Position numbers and translations under genes: made by a program. From Pseudomonas sp. Irchel s3f7 (GTDB taxonomy: Bacteria > Pseudomonadota > Gammaproteobacteria > Pseudomonadales > Pseudomonadaceae): a stretch of 64,000 bases of DNA. This document shows, piece after piece, positions 35,293-44,062 of the stretch. The stretch is taken from assembly GCF_900187615.1 (NCBI RefSeq), contig NZ_FYDO01000017.1, positions 88,894-152,893 of the forward strand, read 5' to 3'. Positions within the stretch are counted from its first letter, which is position 1. Each line of letters opens with the position of its first letter. The notes beneath the pieces are model-generated. The model ran no database searches, was not told where the DNA came from, and saw nothing but the letters and a program-made list of their open reading frames with translations.

Positions 35293-36018
35293 TCAGACGG
35301 TGTACTTGTCGAAGTCTTCAGGCTTGATCTGTGTCGACGCCGCGAAGGTGTCGATGCCGATGGTCATCTGCCCGAAGAACCCGTCTTCATTCGAATCCCG
35401 TCCCAGTGTGTGCACGTTCAGGGTCGAGGCATCACCGCCCATGGTGGTGTAGAAAAAATCCTCGGGATTGGTCAGTCGCACTGTGCTGCGCCGTTCGTAC
35501 TGACGGGAGCAGAGCACCGCACGCGAAGCGACTTCAGGCAGGTAAAGCTGCCCGACCCAGGCGACATGCCGCTCCTCCAGATAATTGTTGCCCGAGGTAA
35601 TGCGCACGGCGACGTGAATGTGCAGCGCACGTCCGGCGTAGAACCCTGGATAGATGGTGGTGAAACGCACGATGCCCGATTTGTCGCTGAACTGCGCACC
35701 GCGCAGGTAGGTGTCGTCGTCGGTCCGGGCGATTGCGCCGATGTCGGCGGAATCGACCTCAACGTCCGGATTGACTTTGCTCCAGCCCGAATAGGCGCCG
35801 CGCGCATTGCAGTGCCAGATGTCCACCAGAGCATCCGGGACGGGTTCACCGGTCATGGCATCGACGATGGTCAGCCGCAGCACCAGCGGAATGCCGTCGG
35901 CGCCTTCGCTGATGTTCCTGCGGATCAGTTTCGGGTTGCGGAAATACGGGCCGGCAATTTGCTCGGGGGACAACAGGCAAACGGGGCTTGCGGGTGCAAC
36001 TGAGGTATGGGCGTCCAT
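35293..36018 (-). CDS. Intradiol ring-cleavage dioxygenase (protocatechuate 3,4-dioxygenase-like)
   Basis: 241 residues with the beta-sandwich signature LVDIWHCNARGAYSGW. The probable Fe(III) ligands are Tyr76, Tyr127, His133 and His135 (YPGFYAGRALHIHV). The family opens catechol-type rings between the hydroxyls. No other aromatic-degradation gene is in the window, and no partner alpha or beta subunit is adjacent, so the substrate and physiological role are unclear. The lack of a signal peptide argues for a cytoplasmic enzyme. Confidence 0.87.
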   Translation of the reverse strand: MDAHTSVAPASPVCLLSPEQIAGPYFRNPKLIRRNISEGADGIPLVLRLTIVDAMTGEPVPDALVDIWHCNARGAYSGWSKVNPDVEVDSADIGAIARTDDDTYLRGAQFSDKSGIVRFTTIYPGFYAGRALHIHVAVRITSGNNYLEERHVAWVGQLYLPEVASRAVLCSRQYERRSTVRLTNPEDFFYTTMGGDASTLNVHTLGRDSNEDGFFGQMTIGIDTFAASTQIKPEDFDKYTV

Positions 36019-36112
36019 GACGTTCTCTCTTCCATAAGATGAACGCAGGCTAGCATCGGTCGATTTTCAGGATGCGGTAACTATGTATCGCATGATGTCG
36101 ATGATTTCATGC

Positions 36113-36197
36113 AAGGAGCTGCCGCAGGCCGCGATCTTCTTCGGCTCTGGACACATTTTCCGAGAAGCAAAAGATCGCAGCCTTCGGCAGCTCCTGC
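36113..36197. repeat. REP doublet, GATCGCAGCCTTCGGCAG family (diverged)
   Basis: The left arm AAGGAGCTGCCGCAGGCCGC and right arm GATCGCAGCCTTCGGCAGCT are inverted relative to each other. Related to the doublet at 5890-5958; the left arm has several changes. Confidence 0.75.
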
Positions 36198-36221
36198 GTT
36201 TTCCTTCAGGCAAAAAAAAAC

Positions 36222-36254
36222 GGTGCACCGACCAAGCGCACCGTAAAGCCGTAG
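36222..36254 (-). terminator. Terminator of the zwf-pgl-eda operon
   Basis: ACGGTGC / GCACCGT stem with an 11-nt loop and a run of nine Ts on the minus strand, 30 bp after the eda stop. Confidence 0.85.
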
Positions 36255-36283
36255 AACACACAACGAAGTGTCGGGTGAAGCAA

Positions 36284-36949
36284 TCAGTCCAGCAGCGCCA
36301 AAGCCTCGGCGGTGCACTCCTGAATGCGGGCCCAGTCGCCGTTCTTGATCCACTCCGGATCAAGCATCCAGCTACCGCCCACGCACATGACGTTTTTCAA
36401 CGCCATGTAGCTCTTGATGTTGGCAGGACCGACGCCGCCGGTCGGGCAGAATTTCACTTCGCCGAACGGGCCGCCCAATGCCTTGATGGCCGCGACGCCG
36501 CCGCTGACTTCAGCCGGGAACAGCTTGAAACGGCGATAACCCAGGCCGTAGCCTTCCATGATGCCCGAGGCATTGCTGATGCCTGGCAACAGCGGAATCG
36601 GGCTGGCAACGCTGGCTTCCAGCAAGTCGCGAGTGATGCCCGGCGTGACGATGAACTGCGATCCTGCCGCTTCGGCCGCTGCCAGCATGGTGCGGTCGAG
36701 CACGGTGCCGGCACCGGTCATCAGCTCCGGGCGCTGCTCACGCAGGATCTGGATCGCCTTGAGGCCGAACTGCGAACGCAGGGTCACTTCCAGGGCCGTC
36801 AGCCCACCGGCCGCGAGGGCATCGGCCAGCGGCAGAACGTCCTGCTCGCGGGCGATGGTGATCACCGGCAGGATCCGCGCCTTGGCGCAAAGGCTGTCGA
36901 TCAGGGCAACTTTATCCGCCATGGAAACGGTCGGGGATGGGTTTGTCAT
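36284..36949 (-). CDS. eda: 2-keto-3-deoxy-6-phosphogluconate (KDPG) aldolase
   Basis: 221 residues from the ATG at 36949, which has AAGGA eight bases upstream; an in-frame ATG at 36976 is also open. Schiff-base Lys142 lies in RRFKLFPAEVSGG, and Glu54 in ALEVTLRS is the general base. It cleaves KDPG to pyruvate and glyceraldehyde-3-phosphate, the last step of the Entner-Doudoroff pathway. It is the third gene of zwf-pgl-eda. Confidence 0.96.
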   Translation of the reverse strand: MTNPSPTVSMADKVALIDSLCAKARILPVITIAREQDVLPLADALAAGGLTALEVTLRSQFGLKAIQILREQRPELMTGAGTVLDRTMLAAAEAAGSQFIVTPGITRDLLEASVASPIPLLPGISNASGIMEGYGLGYRRFKLFPAEVSGGVAAIKALGGPFGEVKFCPTGGVGPANIKSYMALKNVMCVGGSWMLDPEWIKNGDWARIQECTAEALALLD

Positions 36950-36966
36950 AGCGGCTGTTCCTTGGC

Positions 36967-37680
36967 TCATGGGCACCAGTAAATCTCTAACGTAGGTTGC
37001 AGAAACGCGCGAATCGGCATTGCGGCGACATCGTCACCGGCCAGTGCGGTACTCAGGGTGGTCAGCTTGGACTGACCGGAAATCGACAGGACTTTGTGCT
37101 TGGCCGAGGCCAGCAGTGCACGGCTCATGGTCAGGCGCTGATGCGGCACGGTCGGCGCCAGCATCGGCCAGCAGCGACGTATGCCATCGGCCTGCAAGGC
37201 CTCGGCAAGGTTCGGGCTATTGGGAAACAGCGAGGCGGTGTGACCGTCATCACCCATGCCCAGCACCAGAACGTCGATCACCGGCAGTTCGGAAAGCAGA
37301 CGATCAGCCTGCTCGGCCGCCTGTTCCAGGTTGGCGCTGGCGCTGTACAGACTCAAAAACTGAGCCTTGGCCGCCGGGCCTTGCAACAGATAGCGCTTGA
37401 TCAGGCCGGCATTGCTGTCGGCATGCTCGACCGGCACCCAACGCTCATCGGCCAGGCTGATGACCACGTTCGACCAGTCCAGCCTTTGCTTGGCCAGGTG
37501 CTGGAAAAACGCCACCGGGCTGCGGCCACCGGACACCACCAGGGTCGCCGAGCCTTGGGCCTCAATGGCATCGCTCAATTGCTTGGCCACGTTCAGCGCC
37601 AAACCTTCGGCCAGCAACACCGCGCTCTTGAACGCATTCGCGCTGACGCCCTGCGGCAGTTTCAAATCAGATATCGCCAT
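36967..37680 (-). CDS. pgl: 6-phosphogluconolactonase
   Basis: 237 residues of the DevB/glucosamine-6-phosphate-isomerase-like fold: LVVSGGRSPVAFFQHL, VISLADERWVPVEHADSNAG and LGMGDDGHTASLFPNS. It hydrolyses 6-phosphogluconolactone. Its start overlaps the zwf end by 14 nt, and eda follows after 17 bp, so the three are one operon. Confidence 0.96.
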   Translation of the reverse strand: MAISDLKLPQGVSANAFKSAVLLAEGLALNVAKQLSDAIEAQGSATLVVSGGRSPVAFFQHLAKQRLDWSNVVISLADERWVPVEHADSNAGLIKRYLLQGPAAKAQFLSLYSASANLEQAAEQADRLLSELPVIDVLVLGMGDDGHTASLFPNSPNLAEALQADGIRRCWPMLAPTVPHQRLTMSRALLASAKHKVLSISGQSKLTTLSTALAGDDVAAMPIRAFLQPTLEIYWCP

Positions 37681-39136
37681 ACCACGACCTCCCGTCCCGC
37701 GTGATCAGAGCAATGGAGCTCATCGGCCCCCAGGACCCGGCCGCGTACGGCTTGGGCGCATCACCGGACTTTTTCCACCCGGCGATCAACTGGTCACACC
37801 ACTTCCACGCGGCTTCGATTTCATCTTTACGGACAAACAGGTTCTGATTGCCGCGCATCACTTCCAGCAACAACCGCTCGTAGGCATCGGGAATCCGTGC
37901 GCTGCGCCAGGTGTCGGAAAAATTCAGCTGCAACGGACCGCTGCGCAGCTGCATGCCTTTGTCCAGGCCTTGCTCTTTGGTCATCACGCGCAAGGAAATG
38001 CCTTCGTCCGGTTGCAGGCGGATAATCAGCTTGTTGCTGATTTGCAGGCGCTGCTCGGGAGCGAAAATGTAGTGCGACGGTTCCTTGAAGTGGATGACGA
38101 TCTGCGACAACTTCTGCGGCATGCGCTTGCCGGTTCGCAGGTAAAACGGCACGCCGGCCCAGCGCCAGTTACGGATGTCGGCACGCAGGGCGACGAAGGT
38201 TTCGGTGTCGCTCTGGGTGTTGGAATTCGGCTCTTCCAGATAACCCGGCACCGGCTTGCCTTCGCTGTAACCGGCAATGTACTGGCCGCGCACCACCTGA
38301 GTGGTCAGGCCTTCCGGGCTGATCGGCGCCAGGGCCTTGAGCACTTTGACTTTCTCGTCGCGGATGCTGTCGGCGGACAGGTCAGCCGGTGGGTCCATGG
38401 CGATCAGGCAGAGCAATTGCAGCAGGTGATTCTGGATCATGTCCCGCAGCTGACCGGCCTTGTCGAAGTAGCCCCAACGGCCTTCGATCCCGACCTTCTC
38501 GGCGACGGTGATTTCCACGTGGGAAATGTAGTTCTGGTTCCACTGGGTTTCGAACAGGCTGTTGGCGAAACGCAGCGCGATCAGGTTCTGGACGGTTTCT
38601 TTACCCAGATAGTGGTCGATGCGGTAAGTGCGGTTTTCCGGGAAGAACTGCGCGACGGCATCGTTGACCTTACGCGAGGATTCCAGGTCCGAACCGATGG
38701 GTTTTTCCAGCACCACGCGGGTGTTTTCCGCCAGGCCGACTTTCGCCAGGTTCTCGCAGATCGCGCCGTAGACCGCTGCCGGGGTAGCAAAGTAAGCAAT
38801 GACTCGCTGTGCGCTGCCAGCCGCCTCCGCCAGGGCCACATAATCATCCGCTTTGAGGAAGTCGACGTGCAAATAGCTCAGGCGCGCCAGAAACCGCTCG
38901 AGCACGGCTTCGTCCAGCTCTTTGGCGCCCACGTAGCGACGCAGCTCGGAAGCGATGAACGCCAGGTGTTCCGGCTCGCTGCCCGCTTCACGGGCCAGCC
39001 CGATGATTCGCGTGTCCTCGTGCAAGAGGCCTGCACCATCGAGTTGATAGAGGGCAGGAAACAGCTTGCGCAAGGCGAGATCGCCAAGGGCGCCGAACAA
39101 GGCAAAGGTGCACGGTTCAACCGTAATCGAGAGCAT
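37667..39136 (-). CDS. zwf: Glucose-6-phosphate 1-dehydrogenase
   Basis: 489 residues. Nucleotide-binding FGALGDLALRK (14-24), EKPIG (144-148) and the active-site RIDHYLGK (172-179) are all present. It oxidises glucose-6-phosphate to the lactone. The region to hexR holds a HexR-type operator. No good Shine-Dalgarno precedes the start; instead AAGAACAA sits there, a candidate Hfq/Crc site. Confidence 0.97.
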   Translation of the reverse strand: MLSITVEPCTFALFGALGDLALRKLFPALYQLDGAGLLHEDTRIIGLAREAGSEPEHLAFIASELRRYVGAKELDEAVLERFLARLSYLHVDFLKADDYVALAEAAGSAQRVIAYFATPAAVYGAICENLAKVGLAENTRVVLEKPIGSDLESSRKVNDAVAQFFPENRTYRIDHYLGKETVQNLIALRFANSLFETQWNQNYISHVEITVAEKVGIEGRWGYFDKAGQLRDMIQNHLLQLLCLIAMDPPADLSADSIRDEKVKVLKALAPISPEGLTTQVVRGQYIAGYSEGKPVPGYLEEPNSNTQSDTETFVALRADIRNWRWAGVPFYLRTGKRMPQKLSQIVIHFKEPSHYIFAPEQRLQISNKLIIRLQPDEGISLRVMTKEQGLDKGMQLRSGPLQLNFSDTWRSARIPDAYERLLLEVMRGNQNLFVRKDEIEAAWKWCDQLIAGWKKSGDAPKPYAAGSWGPMSSIALITRDGRSWYGDI

Positions 39137-39141
39137 GATGT

Positions 39142-39149
39142 TTGTTCTT
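39142..39149 (-). promoter_or_regulatory. Possible Hfq/Crc site in the zwf leader
   Basis: The coding strand reads AAGAACAA five bases before the start codon, fitting AANAANAA. Short match. Confidence 0.42.
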
Positions 39150-39197
39150 TTATCAAGTTAAGCTACAAATACCTTTTTTCAAGGCATCACTCAAGGG

Positions 39198-39224
39198 AAA
39201 ATGTAGTAATAACCACAACATTTT
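39198..39224. promoter_or_regulatory. HexR operator at zwf/hexR
   Basis: AAAATGTAGT-N7-ACAACATTTT is a near-perfect inverted repeat. Its core TAGT-N7-ACAA deviates by one base from the TTGT-N7-ACAA pattern described for HexR. It lies between the divergent zwf and hexR genes, 62 bp before zwf. Confidence 0.8.
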
Positions 39225-39355
39225 CGCAAAATACAGATTCCGAGTGGTGGTCGGTCGGAGCCATCAGTAGGATAGGCCACCGTTACGGGCCTCAACAAAG
39301 GCCCTTTTTGCATTAGCCGCGCGCCTATCGGCACCGGTGAATCAAGGAAATCCAT

Positions 39356-40225
39356 ATGGACCGCGTGCGAAATTTACTGGAACAGATCCAGAATCGCCTT
39401 GAAGACCTGAACAAGGCCGAACGCAAAGTCGCCGAGGTGATCCTGCTCAACCCGCAGCAGGCCACCCGCTTCAGCATCGCCGCCCTCGCCCAGGCTGCTT
39501 CGGTCAGCGAGCCGACGGTCAACCGTTTCTGCCGTTCATTCGGCGTCAGCGGCTATCCCGAACTCAAGTTGCAACTGGCCCAAAGTCTGGCCAGCGGCGC
39601 TGCTTACGTCAGCCGTGCTGTTGAGGCCGACGATAATCCCGAGGCCTACACGCAGAAGATCTTCGGCAGCGCCATTGCGTCGCTGGACAGTGCTTGCCAG
39701 GCCCTCGACCCGAACCTGATCAGCCGCGCCGTCGATCTGTTGATCCAGGCCCGGCAGATCCACTTCTTCGGCCTCGGCGCCTCGGCCCCGGTGGCGCTGG
39801 ATGCACAGCACAAGTTCTTCCGCTTCAATCTCGCTGTCACCGCCCATGCCGACGTGCTGATGCAGCGCATGATTGCTTCGGTGGCGCACACCGGCGAATT
39901 GTTCGTGATCATCTCCTACACCGGCCGTACCCGCGAACTGGTGGAAGTGGCGCGCATCGCTCGAGAGAACGGCGCTTCGGTTCTCGGCCTGACTGCCGAA
40001 AACTCGCCACTGGCCAAGGCCAGCACCCTGAGCCTGAACATTCCGCTGCCGGAAGACACCGACATCTACATGCCGATGACCTCGCGGATCATTCAACTGA
40101 CCGTGCTCGATGTGCTGGCGACCGGCATGACGCTGCGCCGGGGCGTGGATTTCCAGCCACATTTACGCAAGATCAAAGAGAGCTTGAATGCGAGCCGGTA
40201 TCCGGTGGGTGATGAGTTCAATTGA
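39356..40225 (+). CDS. hexR: RpiR-family regulator HexR
   Basis: 289 residues. An N-terminal RpiR HTH (LNKAERKVAEVILLNPQQATRFSIAALAQAASVSEPTVNRFCRSFG) is followed by a SIS sugar-phosphate domain (IHFFGLGASAPVALDAQHKFFR). HexR represses zwf-pgl-eda, edd-glk and gap and is released by KDPG. AAGGAAAT precedes the start. It is divergent from zwf. Confidence 0.96.
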   Translation: MDRVRNLLEQIQNRLEDLNKAERKVAEVILLNPQQATRFSIAALAQAASVSEPTVNRFCRSFGVSGYPELKLQLAQSLASGAAYVSRAVEADDNPEAYTQKIFGSAIASLDSACQALDPNLISRAVDLLIQARQIHFFGLGASAPVALDAQHKFFRFNLAVTAHADVLMQRMIASVAHTGELFVIISYTGRTRELVEVARIARENGASVLGLTAENSPLAKASTLSLNIPLPEDTDIYMPMTSRIIQLTVLDVLATGMTLRRGVDFQPHLRKIKESLNASRYPVGDEFN

Positions 40226-40259
40226 AACCGGCTTGAATCTGCATTGAAGAACCGGCCTC

Positions 40260-40347
40260 TTCGCTGGCAAGCCAGCTCCTACAAAGTTTGTGTCGAGTAC
40301 AAAAAAGCGACCGACCGCGAACCTGTAAGAGCTGGCTTGCCAGCGAA
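40260..40347. repeat. REP doublet, TTCGCTGGCAAGCCAGCTCCTAC family
   Basis: The arms TTCGCTGGCAAGCCAGCTCC and TAAGAGCTGGCTTGCCAGCG are inverted with a ~45-nt loop between convergent hexR and the mutarotase gene. Same family as 51141-51222. Confidence 0.85.
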
Positions 40348-40376
40348 AGCGTCATCCGCAACACCTTGCCTTTTCG

Positions 40377-41231
40377 CTAAGCCCCCACCCGCGCCTGCAA
40401 ACTCAAATGCGCCCGTTCCCCAGGCTTCAGGCACAGGCTGTCGGTGCCGCCGCTTGCGGCTTCCACGCAAACGAATTCGGATATCTCGTTCCAGGTCACG
40501 CCGAGCAACGGTCGCGAACCCGGATGCCAGACCACCGTATCCGCCGTCTCACCCGTATCGATGCACAACGCCCGGTCCCAGGCATGGTCGTTCAGCTGTA
40601 ACTCGCCGTCATGCTGGAACACCCGCTGGCACCCGCCATCAACGCGTAACTCACCTTCCTGCTGACAAACCTGCCGACTCAATTGGTCGTAACCCTGCGC
40701 GCCTTCGAGCCCAGACAGCGCTATCTCACTGACATCGCCAATACGCCAGTAAGCATGCAAAGCCTGGCTCAACTGGCACGGCATGTCGTCCTGATGTTCG
40801 GTGCTCAGGCGCAGATCCATGCTTTCGCCCAAGTGCGCGTGCAGGTCAACTTGCCAGTCGCACAACTTCAGCTGCCAGTGCAGATGCACGCCATCGTCGT
40901 CATGGCTGCTGTCGAGCAGTTTCCAGTCGAGCAATCGCGCCCAGCCATGGGACGGCCAGGCATTCTCACTCGGATGCCGGCCATACCACGGCCAACACAC
41001 GGGCACGCCACCGCGAATCGCACCGACCTGCGGCCACTTCGCCGCACACCACAGCCACGGTTTCTGGCCTTGAGGCTGGAAGTGCAGCAACTGCGCACCC
41101 TGCCGACTGAACACCGCCTGACACAGCGGATGATCGATCACCAGCACATCGCGCATCTGATAGCGCTCCCACGCAAACACCGGACGCTCGCGCAAGGATT
41201 TGAAGAAGCGTTGTAGCGGATGCTCAAGCAT
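40377..41231 (-). CDS. D-hexose-6-phosphate mutarotase (YeaD-like aldose 1-epimerase)
   Basis: 284 residues. FSRQGAQLLHFQPQGQKPWLWCA and the GVPVCWPWYGRHP motif place it in the YeaD branch of the galactose-mutarotase fold, which interconverts the alpha and beta anomers of glucose-6-phosphate. Position between oprB and hexR matches P. putida. It lies downstream of the oprB terminator, so it may be read from its own promoter. Confidence 0.9.
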   Translation of the reverse strand: MLEHPLQRFFKSLRERPVFAWERYQMRDVLVIDHPLCQAVFSRQGAQLLHFQPQGQKPWLWCAAKWPQVGAIRGGVPVCWPWYGRHPSENAWPSHGWARLLDWKLLDSSHDDDGVHLHWQLKLCDWQVDLHAHLGESMDLRLSTEHQDDMPCQLSQALHAYWRIGDVSEIALSGLEGAQGYDQLSRQVCQQEGELRVDGGCQRVFQHDGELQLNDHAWDRALCIDTGETADTVVWHPGSRPLLGVTWNEISEFVCVEAASGGTDSLCLKPGERAHLSLQARVGA

Positions 41232-41288
41232 GGACTACGGTCCTGAAAAACATGGGGGAACTCATCTCTCTAAACAGCTTGTCGCTGC

Positions 41289-41318
41289 AAAAAAAAGCGG
41301 ACAGCCATGGCTGTCCGC
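41289..41318 (-). terminator. Terminator of oprB
   Basis: GCGGACAGCC-AT-GGCTGTCCGC is a perfect 10-bp stem, followed on the minus strand by eight Ts. Confidence 0.93.
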
Positions 41319-41356
41319 AAACATGCGCACATAGAGAGGAGCTTATCGCAGACGCT

Positions 41357-42703
41357 TCAGAACACCGACTGAATTTTCAGGCCAGCTACCAGCGCGTCAT
41401 CGACTTCATTCACACCACCAGGGTGAGTGACGTATTGCAGGTTGGGACGTACGGTCAGCCAGTTGGTCACGTGGAAACCGTAGTTGAGTTCATAGTTGTA
41501 CTCGGTGTCGCGCAGAGGTGAGAACAGTGGATCGCTGTAGTCGCTGACACCATTGGCGGCGTTGGTCAGTTCAGCGTTTTTCTTCACGTCTTCGTTGACA
41601 TGGATACGAGCAAAACCGATACCGACGTCATCTTTTGGACGTGCATCGAACGGGCCCTTGTACACAAACATCAGCGACTGGTAGTTGTCGACGATGTTGG
41701 TGTCCTTGTCGTGGAACGTAGCGTTGGCGGCAATGTTCAGACCGCGGCTGGCGTCGCCGTTATGGCTGGTGAGTTGCTGCTGCGCAACGAACCAGTAGCC
41801 GTGCTTGCTGCTGTGGCTGCGATAGGCGTTGCCGCTGGTGGCGGCATCATCGCCATTGTCGTCTTCGCGAACGTCATCGGCGCTGGCCGTGCTTTTGTAG
41901 TAACCGACACGGTATTCGCCCGGCAAGGTGTTGACCTTCGGCGACCAGACCAGCTCAACCGGCAGGACGGTGCCTTCGGTGCCGCTACCGCTGAGCTTGA
42001 AGCCGTTGCCGTGTTCCAGTTGCGACGGGTTCTGGTTGTACGCACCGATCTGAGCGTAGAGCTCGTCATTGATGTTGTACTTCACGCGAATCGCGGCCTG
42101 CATGACCGGCCAGTTGTACCAGATGTTGGTGGCCCAGTTGCCCACCTGGGAGCCGCAGAACGCCAGGTTCTGGAATTCGCACGGGAAGGTGTTGAAGTCT
42201 TCGCCTTCACCGAAGTAACCGGCCTTGACGTCCAGCTTGTTGTCGAAGAACTGGTGCTGGATCCACAACTGGGTCAGACGGACCATATGACCACGACCGT
42301 AGACTTCTTGAGACGAACTCAAGGTGCCGGCACGCGGGTCGCCGATACGGTCGTTGGAGATGTTCTCGCCGTTACGGTTGGTGAGCTGGATCTTGGCCTG
42401 GGTGTTGTCCCAGCCGAACAGTTTTTCCAGGTCCAGCGCCGCGCCCAGGCCAAACTGGTCGGCGTAGCGTGCGGTCTTGTCATCGTTGAAACCGCCATGG
42501 AGGTTAGCGCCGACTTCACCGACGTAATCCATCTTGATGTCGATGCCTTGCTCGATCAGCTTGGTGCGCGCGCCACCCCAGTCACCCGTCATCCACTTGG
42601 AGTCGGAGCTGAACGCTTCATCGGCCATCGCGTTGCCGGCCAGCACCAGTACTGCCGCTGCTGAAACCTGGCAGATCAACCGGGCGTTGTTCTTCACTTT
42701 CAT
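41357..42703 (-). CDS. oprB: Carbohydrate-selective porin OprB
   Basis: 448 residues with a signal peptide cleaved near AMA|DE (27/28). The mature part is a beta-barrel porin; the SKWMTGDWGGARTKLIEQGIDI start and the terminal aromatic VF are family features. It carries glucose across the outer membrane to GtsA. The leader has an Hfq/Crc-type motif and a GTTACAT element about 50 bp upstream of the start. Confidence 0.95.
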   Translation of the reverse strand: MKVKNNARLICQVSAAAVLVLAGNAMADEAFSSDSKWMTGDWGGARTKLIEQGIDIKMDYVGEVGANLHGGFNDDKTARYADQFGLGAALDLEKLFGWDNTQAKIQLTNRNGENISNDRIGDPRAGTLSSSQEVYGRGHMVRLTQLWIQHQFFDNKLDVKAGYFGEGEDFNTFPCEFQNLAFCGSQVGNWATNIWYNWPVMQAAIRVKYNINDELYAQIGAYNQNPSQLEHGNGFKLSGSGTEGTVLPVELVWSPKVNTLPGEYRVGYYKSTASADDVREDDNGDDAATSGNAYRSHSSKHGYWFVAQQQLTSHNGDASRGLNIAANATFHDKDTNIVDNYQSLMFVYKGPFDARPKDDVGIGFARIHVNEDVKKNAELTNAANGVSDYSDPLFSPLRDTEYNYELNYGFHVTNWLTVRPNLQYVTHPGGVNEVDDALVAGLKIQSVF

Positions 42704-42716
42704 CCCTACATCCTCG

Positions 42717-42729
42717 TTTTATTGTTATT
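42717..42729 (-). promoter_or_regulatory. Hfq/Crc-type A-rich leader motif of oprB
   Basis: The coding strand reads AATAACAATAAAA, directly before the GAGG Shine-Dalgarno. Confidence 0.62.
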
Positions 42730-42798
42730 AACTTTTCTTTTTTTTAACGCGGTTACATCCGGTGCAATGCGCGACAGGCCGCGCATTGCGAATCCCCC

Positions 42799-42887
42799 TG
42801 CAGGAGCCGGCTTGCTGGCGATGGCAATCGGACTGTCGACATCAATGTTGAATGTCAGACCGCAATCGCCAGCAAGCCGGCTCCTAC
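42799..42887. repeat. REP doublet, GTAGGAGCCGGCTTGCTGGCGAT family
   Basis: Well-preserved arms (AGGAGCCGGCTTGCTGGCGA and TCGCCAGCAAGCCGGCTCCT) with a ~45-nt loop, between gtsD and oprB. It could buffer expression between the ABC operon and oprB. Confidence 0.88.
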
Positions 42888-42898
42888 CGTTTTGATCT

Positions 42899-44059
42899 TC
42901 AGCGGCCTTTGAATTGGGCGACGTTGTCAGCGTGCAATTCGGTTTTCGCTACTCCAGCAACCCCCAGACGCTCACCCGTTTTGGCATCGAACAGCAGCAC
43001 TTTCGCCGGATCGAATTGCAAGGTCAGGGTCTCGCCCACCTGCGGCGCCACGTCCGGAGCCAGGCGACAGCAGACCTTGGTGTCGTTGAGGTTGACGAAC
43101 ACCAGGGTGTCGGGACCGGTCGGTTCGGTGACCTGGACTTCGGCGCGAATGGTCGGCAAACCATTGGCTTCGCCGTTCGCCAGAACGATCTGCTCCGGAC
43201 GCATGCCAAGGATCACTTCGCGGTCTTCGAGACCGGCGTCCTGCATGCCCAGCGGCAACTCGCAACGGGCCTGGCCGCTGTCGAGAAGTGCCAGCAGACG
43301 ACCGTCCCTGCGCTGCAAACGCAGGGGGATGAAGTTCATCGGTGGCGAGCCGATGAAGCTCGCCACGAACAGGTTGGCCGGATCGTTGTAGATCTGCTTC
43401 GGCGTACCGAACTGCTGGATGATCCCGTCCTTCATCACTGCCACTTTGTCGCCCAGGGTCATGGCTTCGATCTGGTCGTGGGTCACGTAGACCGTGGTGG
43501 TTTTCAGGCGCTGGTGCATCAGTTTCATTTCGGTGCGCATCTCGACCCGCAGCTTGGCGTCGAGGTTGGACAGCGGTTCGTCAAACAGATAAATCTTCGG
43601 CCGACGCGCCAGGGCACGGCCCATCGCCACACGCTGTTGCTGACCACCGGAGAGTTGGCCCGGCTTGCGGCTGAGCAGGTGTTCGATCTGCAACAGTTTG
43701 GAAACCCGTGCGACTTCTTCGTCGATGTCCGCGGTCGGCATTTTGCGAATCTTCAGGCCGAAGGCGATGTTGTCGCGCACGCTCATCGTCGGGTACAGCG
43801 CGTAGGACTGGAACACCATGGCGATATCGCGATCTTTCGGGCTCATGCCGCTGATGTCGGCGTCGTCCACCAGAATTGCGCCGCCGCTGATGGTTTCCAG
43901 GCCCGCGATGCAATTCATCAACGTCGACTTGCCGCAGCCCGACGGGCCGACCAGGATCAGGAATTCCCCGTCATTGATCTTAAGTTCGATGTTTTTGAGG
44001 GTGTCCGGCAAACCGGCGCCGTAGGTCTTGTTGACGTTGCGTAATTCGAGAGTTGCCAT
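42899..44059 (-). CDS. gtsD: Glucose ABC transporter, ATP-binding protein
   Basis: 386 residues. Walker A GPSGCGKST (38-46), signature LSGGQQQR, Walker B IYLFDEPLSNLDA and the H-loop VYVTHDQ are intact. A C-terminal TOBE/regulatory domain of ~140 residues marks it as the UgpC/MalK class. It energises GtsBC. Starts 3 bp after gtsC stops. Confidence 0.95.
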   Translation of the reverse strand: MATLELRNVNKTYGAGLPDTLKNIELKINDGEFLILVGPSGCGKSTLMNCIAGLETISGGAILVDDADISGMSPKDRDIAMVFQSYALYPTMSVRDNIAFGLKIRKMPTADIDEEVARVSKLLQIEHLLSRKPGQLSGGQQQRVAMGRALARRPKIYLFDEPLSNLDAKLRVEMRTEMKLMHQRLKTTTVYVTHDQIEAMTLGDKVAVMKDGIIQQFGTPKQIYNDPANLFVASFIGSPPMNFIPLRLQRRDGRLLALLDSGQARCELPLGMQDAGLEDREVILGMRPEQIVLANGEANGLPTIRAEVQVTEPTGPDTLVFVNLNDTKVCCRLAPDVAPQVGETLTLQFDPAKVLLFDAKTGERLGVAGVAKTELHADNVAQFKGR

Positions 44060-44062
44060 GTT

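Noticed and set aside
37397..39316. 639-codon plus-strand frame opposite zwf
   Set aside because: Antisense shadow; zwf has all catalytic motifs on the minus strand.
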